From positions 1 to 58,662 of the forward strand of contig WTXI01000230.1 in assembly GCA_022376515.1 (NCBI GenBank): a stretch of 58,662 nt of DNA, in the 5' to 3' direction. Origin of the DNA: Lactifluus volemus (taxonomy: Eukaryota > Basidiomycota > Agaricomycetes > Russulales > Russulaceae). Of this stretch, positions 1 through 10,273 are shown in pieces. A program made the translations under genes and the position numbers. Below the pieces are notes generated by a model. It saw nothing but the letters and a program-made list of their open reading frames with translations. It ran no database searches and was not told where the DNA came from. The number at the start of each line of letters is the position of its first letter. The stretch's first letter is position 1.

Positions 1-2188
1 CGTCTCCTGTACGTGCGGGAGTACATATACGGGGCGAGTTTGGAAGGAGCGAGACGGGCGACAAGGATATTACTGCAGCGATGTTTCCCTACTCCTTCTT
101 TACACAACTCATAAAACCCTTCAAACCTCGTAGCTATCGAGAACAAGAGTGGGTGAAAGGTCGAAAGTGAATTGGCCATAATGACGAAGCACAAAGATAA
201 GATAATGGCGTTCAGTTACTAGTAATCAGAACTTTATTACCGACGGGTAGTGATCACATAATCAATATGATAAGATGTCATATAGTAGCCTTGAACCGAG
301 TGTGCATTTATATTTTTGTTAAAAATCACAACAAAACAGTCCATATATTCCTGGTAGAACGTAGAAGTACAATTATTTCAGTCTCGGTGCGAGGATCGCA
401 CATGCAATGCGCCCCATCGCTTACTAGTACCTATCACGTGCACCATTCTCCGGCTCATAAGGCAGATACAGTACTTTTTTTTTCTGGAAGACAAGTTGTT
501 ACCATCACCCGGAAGTCCAACCTCGCGCTTTGTCCTGTCTGCTACCACGTCCGGGCGCTCCGATACCCGTCAATTTTACGTGAAAGCCTGCCCTTAATCA
601 ATCACTCCCAAATTACTCCTAACAGTTTTCTTATCATCTCCAGCCTCTTTGTATGCCGCTTCTATCCTGTTGCTTCAGCTTCCTCTCGCCATGTTTTGGA
701 GCGGGCTCACTCATCATGAGGTAACTTGTGACGATATAAATGGCCCGATTTTTCCGACAAAAAGAAGCAACGGTCACGAAATGATCAGTCATGCCATAAG
801 TTAGTGTTTACCAAAGAAGCGGCAAAAATGCTTCCCGGGCCTGGCGCGAGGATCCAAGTTATTAATAACTCAGGGCCGTGCGCGTTATCGTCAATCATCA
901 CCTTACAGCATTGCCAGATGAAGTCAAAAAACAACATGCTCCAGAGCCGAGCACTCCAGAGACGATGACTCTGTGGAGGGGAGAGCACATCATGTTCAAG
1001 GTGGTAGGCTTGTATTGGACCATCGGCGACAGTGATTTGGCATTGCCACACTTACGCTGAGCGCTGAGTACTGAGTCCCCGGAGTCCTATGATCCAACTA
1101 CATGACACTAGAGAGGTCGGAAAATCAAAGTTGACCATCGATTCCTCTGACAGAGTATGTTAGAGTCCGTGGCAGACCATGGCTCAGCGTTCAGCCGTAG
1201 ACAAAGAAGCCTGATTAGAACTGCTTCGACTGCCCCGAGTTCCGTGCGGAATATACAGTACAGTAGAAGACATCCGTACATCGCAATGTTTCAATATCTT
1301 CAAGGTTCTGACGCACAGATGCCATATGGCGGCAACTCCTTTTCGTGCCGCCGTAAATGAAAAGCACGCCCTTTTGCTCTCGTAAATTTGTTTATCAGGT
1401 TTACCCGACTAGAAATGCCGACTGCGTCGGCCCAAACCTTGCTGGCACACATGTGTGACTATGAAGAACTACAGCCATGTCTTGAGGCACTTCTACTAGT
1501 GCCGTGGGAGACGGCTACCCTTGAAAAGCCTGTCGCCGCGGTCGTCAAGCAGTATGCCTTGCAGGTCAACAACCTGAGCGACTTGAAATGATCTGTGCAT
1601 GTCCCTAAACCGCACGCTAATTTTCCGACAGGAATGCGTGTTGTACGTGATATATAGGAGACAGGAGTAGCAAACCCATACATCACAACAGAAAGTGCGA
1701 AAGAAAATCAAACGTGGAAGGAAAATGCTCATGAAGTACAAAAAGAGACGGATTACCCCTTAAGAAACGAACGGCTTCAGTCACGCTTGATTTTCATCAT
1801 GATATCTGACTGTCAAAATGTTTTGGTTGAATTTGTTCGGGGCATTATTTGTCATTTTTTGACAGTCAGATTTGAACGCCGTGGATATCCAGCGCCTGGT
1901 ACCAGTCTTTTGGTCGCTTCACTCATTTCTGCTCCGTTGCCATATAGATTCGAATACACCTTCTTAACCTTGAGGCATGGATAGTTTCCTCCCATTTATC
2001 AAGTCGCAACGTGTTCGCCTCGCGTAACTTGGTTGATATGCGCACTGGTAGGCGCAAGTTGGATTATTGATTTGGTAGCTACAACACAATGTCGCTGGCT
2101 TTCACCGTGCCGACATCGTTTTGTTTCAAAGCACATAGGTCATGTCACCAAACGTTCGACCAACACTCCACTCTCGTCAGCGTTCCCA
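1..2188. other. Gene-poor left flank
   Basis: No protein family was recognised here. A minus-strand frame near 785-1051 and a plus-strand frame at 1388-1591 look mildly coding-like. The second ends in a natural-looking stretch (AVVKQYALQVNNLSDLK) but begins with TTG, so it could be a terminal exon or a relic. No splice-consistent gene model could be built. Confidence 0.4.
1804..1871. repeat. Short inverted repeat (15-nt arms)
   Basis: ATCTGACTGTCAAAA at 1804-1818 has an exact reverse complement at 1857-1871, with a 38-nt loop. It may be the core of a small MITE or a hairpin. No flanking duplication was seen. Confidence 0.6.
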
Positions 2189-3247
2189 ATGAGTTCTACG
2201 CTGAGCCCATCTCCCTTTCAAGCTGCCCCATCACTGCGGCCAGGTTCCAGGCCAGAGCGCGAGGCTCCAAGCGAGACTACTCCTATGGTCACTGCGGCCC
2301 TACTCCACTGGCGCCCCACACGGAGCCCCCAGTAGAATCCACATCCAATACCCATGTAACGTCTACGCCATCCCATTTGCTAACTGCAGCGCACCACCCC
2401 ACCGAAGCAGAGACCCAAACAAGGGTTGGGGTCGATGCGCCTACTTCCCCTTCAAATTCCTTCCCTCTGAGGGTGACTCCCCCACGGTTATTCCACAGTC
2501 GCAATATTACGCACCCATACGGTCGCCATAGTCGCTCTACACCGCCTTTGTCTCTAGCAACTGATTTAGAGTTGGTACGTCTCCCTTGAACCCCATGTCG
2601 CAGCGTTAATCATTGCGAGGTTTCGGGGTTAGGGGAAATTTCCTTCTGGGTCCGTCGGCAAACGGCTATGCCGTACCTTGGATGAGGCAAGAAGACTGCG
2701 GGATCAAGCGCCCCGCGAGGGTACGTGACATTTCGAACCCCATTCCGTCTAGTGATGGTACCGATCTATCTAGCTACGTGGATCATGTATTCCATCAGCA
2801 TGGCAATTGCCCTGCAAATCCTCCTCGGAGCGGTTTCGGTCACATTAGACAGCTTCGTGCGTGGGAAAGCTGTGCGTCCCACTTCGCCCCCCTCATCTTT
2901 CGTTTTACTAATATGCTTCAAAGAAAGAATGATATACCTGGTGCAGTTCTCGCTGTTCAACACTAGTCGCGTCCTATCTTGCAGCTATGAGGGGCTCGAG
3001 TGAGCCTGAGTATTCATTCCTTCGCCAACACACGCTTAGCGGTTTCATACGTAAAGTCGAGGATTTCCTCCTCGACCATGGAACTGAAAGTGGAAATGGC
3101 CACGATCACTTTGTGGAGATGTTTCGAGGGGAATTTGATCGACTGCTGAGTCCACCAAGCTGGAGTGTAAACTTCCTTTTTGATCGGGAAAAGGGAATGG
3201 AGATCGAAGGAGCTCACACTCCAGCGACAAGAAGAGTGCTACAATGA
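2189..3247 (+). pseudogene. SLATT-like two-TM protein, decayed copy (locus A)
   Basis: Paralogue of the gene at 11682-12892. The parts are exon 1 (2189-2574, Pro/Ser/Thr-rich N-terminus), exon 2 (2633-2720, 88 nt), exon 3 (2774-2871, 98 nt, first TM segment with ALQILLGAVSVTL) and a last exon up to 3247 with RGSSEPEYSFLRQ and the following helix. Splice sites of exons 1-3 are preserved and exon lengths equal those of the intact paralogues. Two lesions break it: the frame starting at ATG 2189 stops at 2335 while the paralogous frame continues one frame over, and a 4-nt deletion near 2955, in the region of TM segment 2, shifts the last exon. An upstream ATG at 2089 could bypass the first lesion but not the second. 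It was called by homology within this window. Confidence 0.75.
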
Positions 3248-4432
3248 TGGCGTCGAACTGGCATATCCAGTGGTTCGTGAGCTTATAACGACTTTGTAAC
3301 TACTTATTGACTATATCTGCAAATGAACAGCGCCGGACATCGGTTAACCTGACACCTTCTGGCTTCCTTGTAGCAACTCAGAAATTGGTAAACTATTGTC
3401 AGAAAAAAAGCGCAAAATGCCCCAGGGCTGATTACTCTGGAACCGCAGTACGCTACTAGTAGTACGATGGAGGGGAGCTTCAGGAGCTTCGGAGCCACAG
3501 GACTAACGTGAAGATGCGTTCTCACGTAGTTTCCGGCGGTTCTTTCCATGCGACTTGTACGATAAACAGACCCCAATCACTATAGTTTTGATCGCAACAG
3601 TTCACCTATCTCGACTTCAAGATGCTCCCCTTTATGACTAGCTCTTTCTTCCCACGGCCCACAAAATCGCCGAGTCGATGAACGCATCAAGCTCTGGCCG
3701 CACATTCCCTGCGGCATCCCGACTGCCAGTGTATATATGGAGACAAGTTCACATTTGGTCTGTGCCCTTTGGCATCGTGATTGACCTCAGCTAGAGTGGA
3801 TGGTCGACTTCTTTTCCACTGCTTTGCTAAGGCAGCGACGGTGCGAGTGTTGGAATTAGCATAAGGTCACGGTATCCATGGGTTTTGATGAGCTTATAAG
3901 GGCTTATAATATTTCTGTAACCACTTATTCGTCCCGTTAATTACATGTGCAAATAAGCGCGCCATTGTTTACTAACCTCTGGCCGCCCGCTCTTGCCCAC
4001 TATCGCCCTGCTTGTCTGACCTCTTTTGCTGTTCACCCCTGCCTATTACTTGGTCTGCCACTGTTTTAATTGCTCCCACCCTCACTGCCCTCCGTCTTCG
4101 CCACCGCCGCTTCTCCCTCCTGCCGTCGCTCTCACCACCCCACTTCCACTCCCATTGCCACCTTCATTCTGACAAATTTTTGTGCCTGACCATATCAGGT
4201 GCTTGTGTGAACAATCAGCTCTTGATAAGTAATAAAACTCTAGTCAAAGTTTGGGTGACAACCTGACTCAGAGCATGTGCATGCCTGAAATTTTTATTTT
4301 CCTGGGTCGGCAAGAAATATGCACCGGGCATTGTTGTTTGAGCACGCGTGGGAAGGGCCATAGATCTGTTGGCGTCAAGAATGACCGCGTTCAATTACCT
4401 AACCCCCATCATTTAAAGTTTGTGACCACACC
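3248..4432. other. Intergenic region containing a dispersed repeat
   Basis: No gene was recognised. From about 4024 to 4430 the sequence is a diverged copy of the repeat at 16228-16652. The copia element is inserted at its right edge. Confidence 0.6.
4024..4430. repeat. Dispersed repeat, copy 1
   Basis: About 400 bp align with 16228-16652. Shared blocks include TATTACTTGGTCTGCC, TTTGGGTGACAACCTGA, GGCAAGAAATATGCACCG and TTGAGCACGCGTGGGAAGGG. Divergence is clear (many substitutions and small indels), so it is an old repeat family. No coding capacity or terminal structure was identified. Confidence 0.75.
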
Positions 4433-4437
4433 CTACC
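4433..4437. repeat. Target-site duplication of copia element (left)
   Basis: CTACC here matches CTACC at 10269-10273, directly flanking the two LTR copies. Five bp is the usual duplication size for LTR retrotransposons. Confidence 0.88.
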
Positions 4438-4582
4438 AATTAATAGAGGAAGCGTGACAATAGAAAGGGGACAAGATAAGATATTATTGCAGCAGCCCAA
4501 TTGGCCTGTTTAAGTACTCGAGCCAGTTATTATACATGTGATAATGTACGATGCTTGGTGACGTCACGTCCATACGTCAATT
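4438..4582 (-). repeat. copia 3' LTR (145 bp)
   Basis: Identical to 10124-10268. Read on the element strand it starts AATTGACGTATGG and ends CTATTAATT, so the ends carry the short inverted repeat AATT rather than the common TG...CA. At 145 bp it is unusually short. The boundaries are fixed by the target duplication outside and by the polypurine tract and PBS inside. Confidence 0.9.
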
Positions 4583-4594
4583 CTCCTCCTCATC
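4583..4594 (-). other. Polypurine tract
   Basis: GATGAGGAGGAG on the minus strand directly abuts the 3' LTR, in the expected position for the plus-strand primer of reverse transcription. Confidence 0.75.
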
Positions 4595-4627
4595 GTACAG
4601 AAATCGAACACTCATAAAATAAAATGA

Positions 4628-4818
4628 AAGTGCCAATGAGGCGGGCGAACAAGAAGACGCTCAATTGATAGTAAGCGATGATGATAAACATAAAAGTGCC
4701 AATAAGGCGAGCGAAGGAAGAAGTGTCTGTTATGATAAGACATTGCGAGAAACGAAAGAAAAGAAAGGGGCCATTAGGCGAGAGAAGGAGTAAGGGTGCC
4801 ATAAGGCGAGGAGTGGGT
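4628..4818. repeat. Imperfect tandem repeats in copia 3' UTR
   Basis: A motif close to GTGCCAATAAGGCGAGCGAA recurs at about 4629, 4695, 4769 and 4796 with variable purine-rich spacers. It lies between the Gag-Pol stop and the polypurine tract. Function unknown. Confidence 0.65.
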
Positions 4819-4863
4819 TAGAAAAAGGGTCATACCATCATGCTCCTCCTCAGTGGGAACACC

Positions 4864-7800
4864 CTACGTGTTGGCACTGCAGTTCTCCTCCCGCATGGCA
4901 AGATCGTCGCTATCACAGTGTCGTAATCCGAGGGCGGATCGCAAGCGGCAAAAGGTGGGTTTGGCCAAGGCCTTGGTAAGGATATCGGCGACGTTGTCGG
5001 CAGAGTGGCATCGCGCGATCGTCACGTCACCGTTGGCAATGAGTTCACGAATGTAATGGAATTTTACCCGGATATGTTTTATGCGGGAGTGCCAGACATG
5101 GTCTTCGGCAATAGTAGTGGCTGCGGCGTTGTCGCAGCGGAGGATGGTAGATGATGTGGTAGGGAAACCGATGCCGTCAAGCAGTTGTCTGAGAAAGACG
5201 GTTTCGTGGGCTGCCTCATGAAGGGCGATGTACTCCGCGTAGCATGATGAGTCGGCGACGGTTTTTTGCTTACGGGAGCACCAGGAAATTGTGCCGGAGC
5301 CAAGGGTAAAGGCGTAGCCGGAGATAGAGCGGCTGGTGGTAGGGCAGTTGGCATAATCGGAGTCCGAGTAACCGGACAGTGATAAGGGTAGTTTGCCACC
5401 GAGGACCAAGGCGAAGGTGCGCGTGCCCTTTAAGTAGCGTAGCACACGAATGCCGGCTTCCCAGTGTTCGAGGCGGTAACAATCAAGGAAAGAGGCGAGT
5501 TTGTTGACGGCAAAAGCGATGTCCGGGCGAGTGCCAATAGCGATGTACATGAGGCTCCCGATCAACTCGCGGAAGGGGGTACGCGTAGACCATTCTGAGA
5601 CAAGGGGATCCATGGGAGCCGCCTTGTCAGGACGTTCGAGCTTTAGTCCCGCGACCATTGGCGTGTCAACAGGGCGCGCATCGAGCTGCCCGAAGTTGTC
5701 CAGCAAGCGATCGATCATGACTGTCTGTGATAGCGAAACGGTCCGCGCAGTGCGATCACGGGAGATTGCTATTCCGAGAGCAAATTTTGCAGGCCCTAAC
5801 GCAGAGATATCCCACCTAGAAGTCAGCAATGATTGGAACCGCTTATTCTCATCCGCAGACGAAGCAATCGAGATGATATCATCTACGTGGACAGCAAACA
5901 GAATCGTACCCGTCTTGGATTGGCGTCGATAGACACACCACTCGCAAGGAAGGCGCTTGAAGCCCCATTCCTGGACGGCGTTGTCGAACGTGACGTTCCA
6001 GACGCGACTCGCCTGCTTCATCCCATATATGCTTTTCATCAAGTGCATAACCCACCCCTCCTTTCCAGGCTCTTCGAAGCCGGGGGGCTGTTCGAGGAAC
6101 ATGCTCTCCCCTGCGGGAAGGACGCCGTGGAGGAAGGCTGTCTTCACGTCAAATTGCTGGACATCCCAATCGAGCGCGGCGCCGATGTGTAGTAGGGCGC
6201 GGAACGATTCGAGGCGCGTCGTGGGTGCAGCAGTTTTGTCGTAATGGACGCCATATTGTTGTGCGTACCCCTTGGCGACGTACCGTACTTTGTACCGTGT
6301 GATGTTGCCGGCGCCATCGCGCTTTCGCTTGCAGACAAGCTTCCCCTTCAAAGGGCGCTGACCCGGGGGCACATGGGATCGCGGGACGAGCACAAAGACG
6401 TTCAGGTCTTTGAGGCTTTGTAGTTCGTCGCGTCCGCCAGCGATCCAGAACTCGCGTTCTGGGGATGCGAGTGCTTCAGCCCAAGAAGGGTCATCGTCGA
6501 GGGAGGGGTCTGCGGTACCGTCTGAAAGCGCTGCGAGTAGTTCATCGATAGGTAGCGTGAGCATCGATAAGTCTAGCGGTATCAGGCAATGCGAGTCACG
6601 GAACGGATAAAACTCCGCAAGCATGGCGGTTGTACGAGCGTCGTTAGCGGGAGGTGTGTCGCGCGCGGCCTTGCGGCGTGCGCCAGCTGCGGAGCTGTCG
6701 GCCACGGCAGCGGCGAGACGGCTATCAAATAGTGGATTATGGGAAGTAGGTATGGGTATTCGAGAGGATCGTCGTAATGTAGGTATAGTAACAGGTAATA
6801 TTGGAGAAACAGCGGTGGGTTGTTCCGCAGGAGCATTAATGGTAGGTAAGGTAGAATCTGCGGTGGTTGGGCGTTCCGCAGTGTCATTATCAGGTATAGT
6901 AGTGGGTATAGTATTTCGTATAGTAGGTGCTGTGTTCGGATTTTCATTTGTGCGGGATGAGGGTGCAGGGATAACAATGGGGGGGATTCTGGGGGAAGTG
7001 TCAGATGGGGAGTCATGGGGTGGTACAGTACGGTTTTCAGTCGGTGTCGGAGGTAGAATCGGTGGTTGAGTTGGTGTGGAGATCGTTTGGGGAGGTGCGG
7101 GTGTTTGAGTTGTTGTTGAAGGTGTCGGGGCGGAGACGTTGGCGGGAGGCATGGTGGGCGGGCTTGGGGAAGTGGCGGAGATTGGCGGTAGTATGGTGGG
7201 CATGGTCGTCGGCGGTTTGGCGGGTTGTGAGAGCGGAGAGTTGTTGGCGGCTTGGTTGGGTTCGGTGTTGTGTATATTGCTGGTCATCGGGGGCGTCGGA
7301 GTTTCTTGGTTGTCGGGCGGCTTACCACCCAGGATTTTTCCCGGGCGATATGGTTTCGGAGTGCTGTCTAAGTGTTCAATAAACGACACATGGAAAGAGT
7401 TAAAAATGCGATCAGATTCGGGGTCCCACAGGCGATATGCCTTGGATTGATGGGTATACCCAATCAGGATGCAAGGGGTAGAACGTGCAAGTAATTTAGT
7501 CTGGTTGTGTACGAGGGAATAAGCGGCACAGCCTATTTCACGGAGATGTGAGAATGACGGGCGGCGGCCGAACCAAAGTTCGAAGGGGGTTTTGCCCTTG
7601 AGTGCGGTGGTCGAGACGCGATTCGTTAGGTAGCCAGCAGTAAGACAGAATTCGTCCCAAAGATCGTCGGGAGCTCGAGACGCGATACGCATTGCTCGGG
7701 CGCGCGAGACGATCGTTCGATGGAGTCGTTCGACTTTTCCATTTTGTAAAGACGTATAGGGAGCTGTGGTATAGTGAATAATCCCGTACTTATCGCACCA

Positions 7801-10014
7801 CGCTTTCGTAATGAAGTTTATTAGCTCGCCGTTGTCGGTAACGATGGAGCGCAATTTCGCTTTGCTCTGATTCTCGACCGCTTTGTGCCAAGGTAAAAGT
7901 GCAAGGATGGCATCGTCCTTCCGTTTCAGCGGAATGGTCCAGCTAAAATTAGAATAGTCATCAATGATATTCATGATATAACGGTTTCCTGCCCGAGAGG
8001 GCGACAACATTGGACCACAGAGGTCTATATAAACGCGCTCCAACTTCTCCGTCGATTTCGGGCCTTCACGGGCCTTGGGAATGGAACTGCGGGTTTGTTT
8101 TCCGAGAATACAAGCGACACATTTCGCAGGCAGGGTCGATAGGTCGATCGGCATGTCTTCAGCGACACGCGCGCGGGCCATATCCAAGACAGTTTGGATG
8201 TTGCAATGGCCAAGGCGGCGGTGCCATGTTTCGAGGTCGGGAACGGTTTGCGAGAGAAGGATTCGTTCGTGATTTAACGGAGACTGTAACGGAGCGCGCG
8301 GACTGGGTGCGGCTGTGCGAAGAACGTAAAGATTGCGAGACTTGAGGAGTGTACCTGTAGCAATGATAGAGCCGGAGACATCAGTGATCCAACATGAGTT
8401 GGCATCAAAGTGCGTGGAGACGCTGTCATGGCGATTTAAGGTCAATACCGAGAGCAGACGGACACGCGAATTAGGGATGTAAAGGACGTCCGAGAGGGTT
8501 AGTCTCCGTCCATTCATGAGAGGGATATCAACCGTGCCCATTTCATTAGCAAAAACGCAAGAATTACCCAAGCCTTTAATGGCTCTGGGGGGAATCGGAT
8601 TGAGAACGCGGAAATCGGCTCGTACCGGTGAGATATGACAGGTGGCACCTGTATTGAGAATAAAAGGCGTTGCGTCGGGAGAATCGATCAAAGCGGCGGT
8701 ACTAGTCGTGAGGGCGTAGGACGAGGAATCGGGATCGTCGTCATCTGCGAATGCGAGAAGCGCTTCCCAGGATTCACCGGAATCGATAGTGATCGGCGTT
8801 TGAGGCAAGTTGGTCAGTTCCGTAATAGACGACTGAGAGTTCGGGGCTTGCTGGGTCGGGTCGGGCGGGGTGACGGTAGGCTGGACAGGCACAAAAGCGT
8901 AAGTTACTCCATTGATAACGACGTTGTTGGGAGCTGCGGGGGTGGTTCCCGCAGCAGCGGTGGCGGTCGGGGCATTGTTGGACGGGACGGCAGTTGCTAT
9001 ATGAGCTGATTGACTGGGGGTTGAGGTGCGAGCGTTGCGGCGCGCTAGGAAACGGGCTTGAGCGGAGCGGGCTTCGTCGATCGTTCGACCGGCCATTTTT
9101 CCACCTATACGAACACAGAAATCATTCGTGTGGCCGGGACGCTTACAATTTAAGCAGATAATGTTGCGGAAGGGATTGTCGGGACGAGCTAATAGGGCGA
9201 TCGCTTGCGTGTCGTCCTGGGAGCTGTGGACGGTACGGCGACGGTGGAGATCGTCTTCATCTTGTAGGCGAGCAAGAATAGTTTGAGGGGTGCAGGAAGG
9301 ATCACGTGTGAGAGCCTGTAATGACGACTGGAGCGAGCGAAAATGTTGAGAGGCGGCATTGACAAGCCAGGCGCAGTGCATTTTGTCGAAGTCCGGAGTC
9401 CCCATCTTGACGAACGACTCGTGGAGGCTGTTGATTTTTGCGGCGGTATCCATAAGCGGAGTTCCGGGCATAAATTGCGTGTCCATAATTTGCTTCATAA
9501 GGTGAGCTTGAGCATGCGTGCCGAGTTGCTCGTGACGTTTTCGGAGCGCTGCGTAGGCAAGGGAAGAAGTCGGAAATTTATCGGCGATGTTGTAGTCAAA
9601 GGATGAGACATGTTGTAAAATGAAGGAACGGAGGGAGCTATCATTGGTCCACCAAACCCAGCATATCTTAGGGCTGACAATCGCCGGGTCAGGGCAGGCT
9701 AGTGTACCGTTAAGCCATGGGAACAGGCCTTGTCGGTTGGCAAGAAGTTCAAGACGGCGGCTCCACTCGGGCCAATTGGAACGTTGTAAGTCAAGTGTTA
9801 GAGAAGATGGCCATGTTGGGTCGGAAATGAACATAGGCGTGGGGGGAATATCATCGGGTGAAAGTATGGGTCGGCTTGGGAAGACGGGTGGTTGTATGGG
9901 GACATTTGGCTGAGCTACGGTGTTTGTATTTGCTTGGGTACTTACGCCCGTTTGATTCGTACTGGTTGATGACTGATTCGTTGATGGCTGTGCCTGATTC
10001 GTGGCTGAAGACAT
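4864..10014 (-). CDS. Ty1/copia Gag-Pol polyprotein (1716 aa)
   Basis: Encodes the structural and enzymatic proteins of the retrotransposon in one frame, starting at ATG 10014. Domains in order: Gag with a CCHC zinc knuckle (C287-C300, CLNCKRPGHTNDFC); aspartic protease; GAG-pre-integrase motif (WHRRLGH ... CVACILGK); integrase core with D664 (IDLCGP), D727 (TDNG) and E762 (NGKVERLH), fitting the DD35E triad; a long Pro/Thr-rich linker; RVT_2 reverse transcriptase with the HVDD box at 1376-1379; and a copia-type RNase H (DSDYAN, CYAEYIAL). The protease active site reads ILNTGATCHIS, with Asn454 where the family has the catalytic Asp of D-S/T-G-A. That change is one base (GAT to AAT). Everything else expected is present, so the element looks intact apart from this residue and would need protease in trans if Asn is inactivating, as family knowledge predicts. 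Confidence 0.95.
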   Translation of the reverse strand: MSSATNQAQPSTNQSSTSTNQTGVSTQANTNTVAQPNVPIQPPVFPSRPILSPDDIPPTPMFISDPTWPSSLTLDLQRSNWPEWSRRLELLANRQGLFPWLNGTLACPDPAIVSPKICWVWWTNDSSLRSFILQHVSSFDYNIADKFPTSSLAYAALRKRHEQLGTHAQAHLMKQIMDTQFMPGTPLMDTAAKINSLHESFVKMGTPDFDKMHCAWLVNAASQHFRSLQSSLQALTRDPSCTPQTILARLQDEDDLHRRRTVHSSQDDTQAIALLARPDNPFRNIICLNCKRPGHTNDFCVRIGGKMAGRTIDEARSAQARFLARRNARTSTPSQSAHIATAVPSNNAPTATAAAGTTPAAPNNVVINGVTYAFVPVQPTVTPPDPTQQAPNSQSSITELTNLPQTPITIDSGESWEALLAFADDDDPDSSSYALTTSTAALIDSPDATPFILNTGATCHISPVRADFRVLNPIPPRAIKGLGNSCVFANEMGTVDIPLMNGRRLTLSDVLYIPNSRVRLLSVLTLNRHDSVSTHFDANSCWITDVSGSIIATGTLLKSRNLYVLRTAAPSPRAPLQSPLNHERILLSQTVPDLETWHRRLGHCNIQTVLDMARARVAEDMPIDLSTLPAKCVACILGKQTRSSIPKAREGPKSTEKLERVYIDLCGPMLSPSRAGNRYIMNIIDDYSNFSWTIPLKRKDDAILALLPWHKAVENQSKAKLRSIVTDNGELINFITKAWCDKYGIIHYTTAPYTSLQNGKVERLHRTIVSRARAMRIASRAPDDLWDEFCLTAGYLTNRVSTTALKGKTPFELWFGRRPSFSHLREIGCAAYSLVHNQTKLLARSTPCILIGYTHQSKAYRLWDPESDRIFNSFHVSFIEHLDSTPKPYRPGKILGGKPPDNQETPTPPMTSNIHNTEPNQAANNSPLSQPAKPPTTMPTILPPISATSPSPPTMPPANVSAPTPSTTTQTPAPPQTISTPTQPPILPPTPTENRTVPPHDSPSDTSPRIPPIVIPAPSSRTNENPNTAPTIRNTIPTTIPDNDTAERPTTADSTLPTINAPAEQPTAVSPILPVTIPTLRRSSRIPIPTSHNPLFDSRLAAAVADSSAAGARRKAARDTPPANDARTTAMLAEFYPFRDSHCLIPLDLSMLTLPIDELLAALSDGTADPSLDDDPSWAEALASPEREFWIAGGRDELQSLKDLNVFVLVPRSHVPPGQRPLKGKLVCKRKRDGAGNITRYKVRYVAKGYAQQYGVHYDKTAAPTTRLESFRALLHIGAALDWDVQQFDVKTAFLHGVLPAGESMFLEQPPGFEEPGKEGWVMHLMKSIYGMKQASRVWNVTFDNAVQEWGFKRLPCEWCVYRRQSKTGTILFAVHVDDIISIASSADENKRFQSLLTSRWDISALGPAKFALGIAISRDRTARTVSLSQTVMIDRLLDNFGQLDARPVDTPMVAGLKLERPDKAAPMDPLVSEWSTRTPFRELIGSLMYIAIGTRPDIAFAVNKLASFLDCYRLEHWEAGIRVLRYLKGTRTFALVLGGKLPLSLSGYSDSDYANCPTTSRSISGYAFTLGSGTISWCSRKQKTVADSSCYAEYIALHEAAHETVFLRQLLDGIGFPTTSSTILRCDNAAATTIAEDHVWHSRIKHIRVKFHYIRELIANGDVTIARCHSADNVADILTKALAKPTFCRLRSALGLRHCDSDDLAMREENCSANT

Positions 10015-10109
10015 TATTGATTGCGTAACGTGTCGGCTGTATTATGTGAGAAGAAGAAGTTCTAAGCGCGAGTAAGGACGGGTGGGCGGTGTTGATCAGT
10101 CTGTGAGCT

Positions 10110-10123
10110 CAGGGCCCATAACC
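10110..10123 (-). other. Primer-binding site, initiator-tRNA half type
   Basis: GGTTATGGGCCCTG on the minus strand starts right after the 5' LTR. It is complementary to the anticodon stem-loop of initiator tRNA-Met (CAGGGCCCAUAACC, anticodon CAU). Drosophila copia uses such an internal half-tRNA primer rather than the tRNA 3' end, and this element appears to do the same. Confidence 0.85.
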
Positions 10124-10268
10124 AATTAATAGAGGAAGCGTGACAATAGAAAGGGGACAAGATAAGATATTATTGCAGCAGCCCAATTGGCCTGTTTAAG
10201 TACTCGAGCCAGTTATTATACATGTGATAATGTACGATGCTTGGTGACGTCACGTCCATACGTCAATT
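10124..10268 (-). repeat. copia 5' LTR (145 bp)
   Basis: Identical by eye to 4438-4582 and presumed to hold the element promoter. It is followed on the minus strand by the PBS and flanked outside by CTACC at 10269-10273. Confidence 0.9.
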
Positions 10269-10273
10269 CTACC
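10269..10273. repeat. Target-site duplication of copia element (right)
   Basis: CTACC, the partner of 4433-4437. Confidence 0.88.

Larger units (their letters stand above)
4438..10268 (-). mobile_element. Ty1/copia LTR retrotransposon, full length, recent
   Basis: A 5831-bp element on the minus strand. Its parts, from its own 5' end, are LTR (10268-10124), primer-binding site (10123-10110), one long Gag-Pol frame (10014-4864), a 3' untranslated region with short tandem repeats, a polypurine tract (4594-4583) and the 3' LTR (4582-4438). The domain order protease-integrase-RT-RNase H identifies Ty1/copia (Pseudoviridae). The LTRs appear identical base for base, the reading frame is uninterrupted and 5-bp target duplications flank it, so insertion is recent. 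One catalytic protease residue looks mutated (see the CDS). It interrupts the interval between SLATT locus A and the MET17 relic at 10.9 kb. Confidence 0.95.

Noticed and set aside
267..719. 150-codon open frame near the left end
   Set aside because: Opens in AT-rich sequence, composition is not protein-like, no motif or splice-consistent neighbour was found.
2089..2589. Alternative start at ATG 2089 for SLATT locus A
   Set aside because: Paralogues B and D start at the position equal to 2189, and the later 4-nt deletion still breaks the gene.
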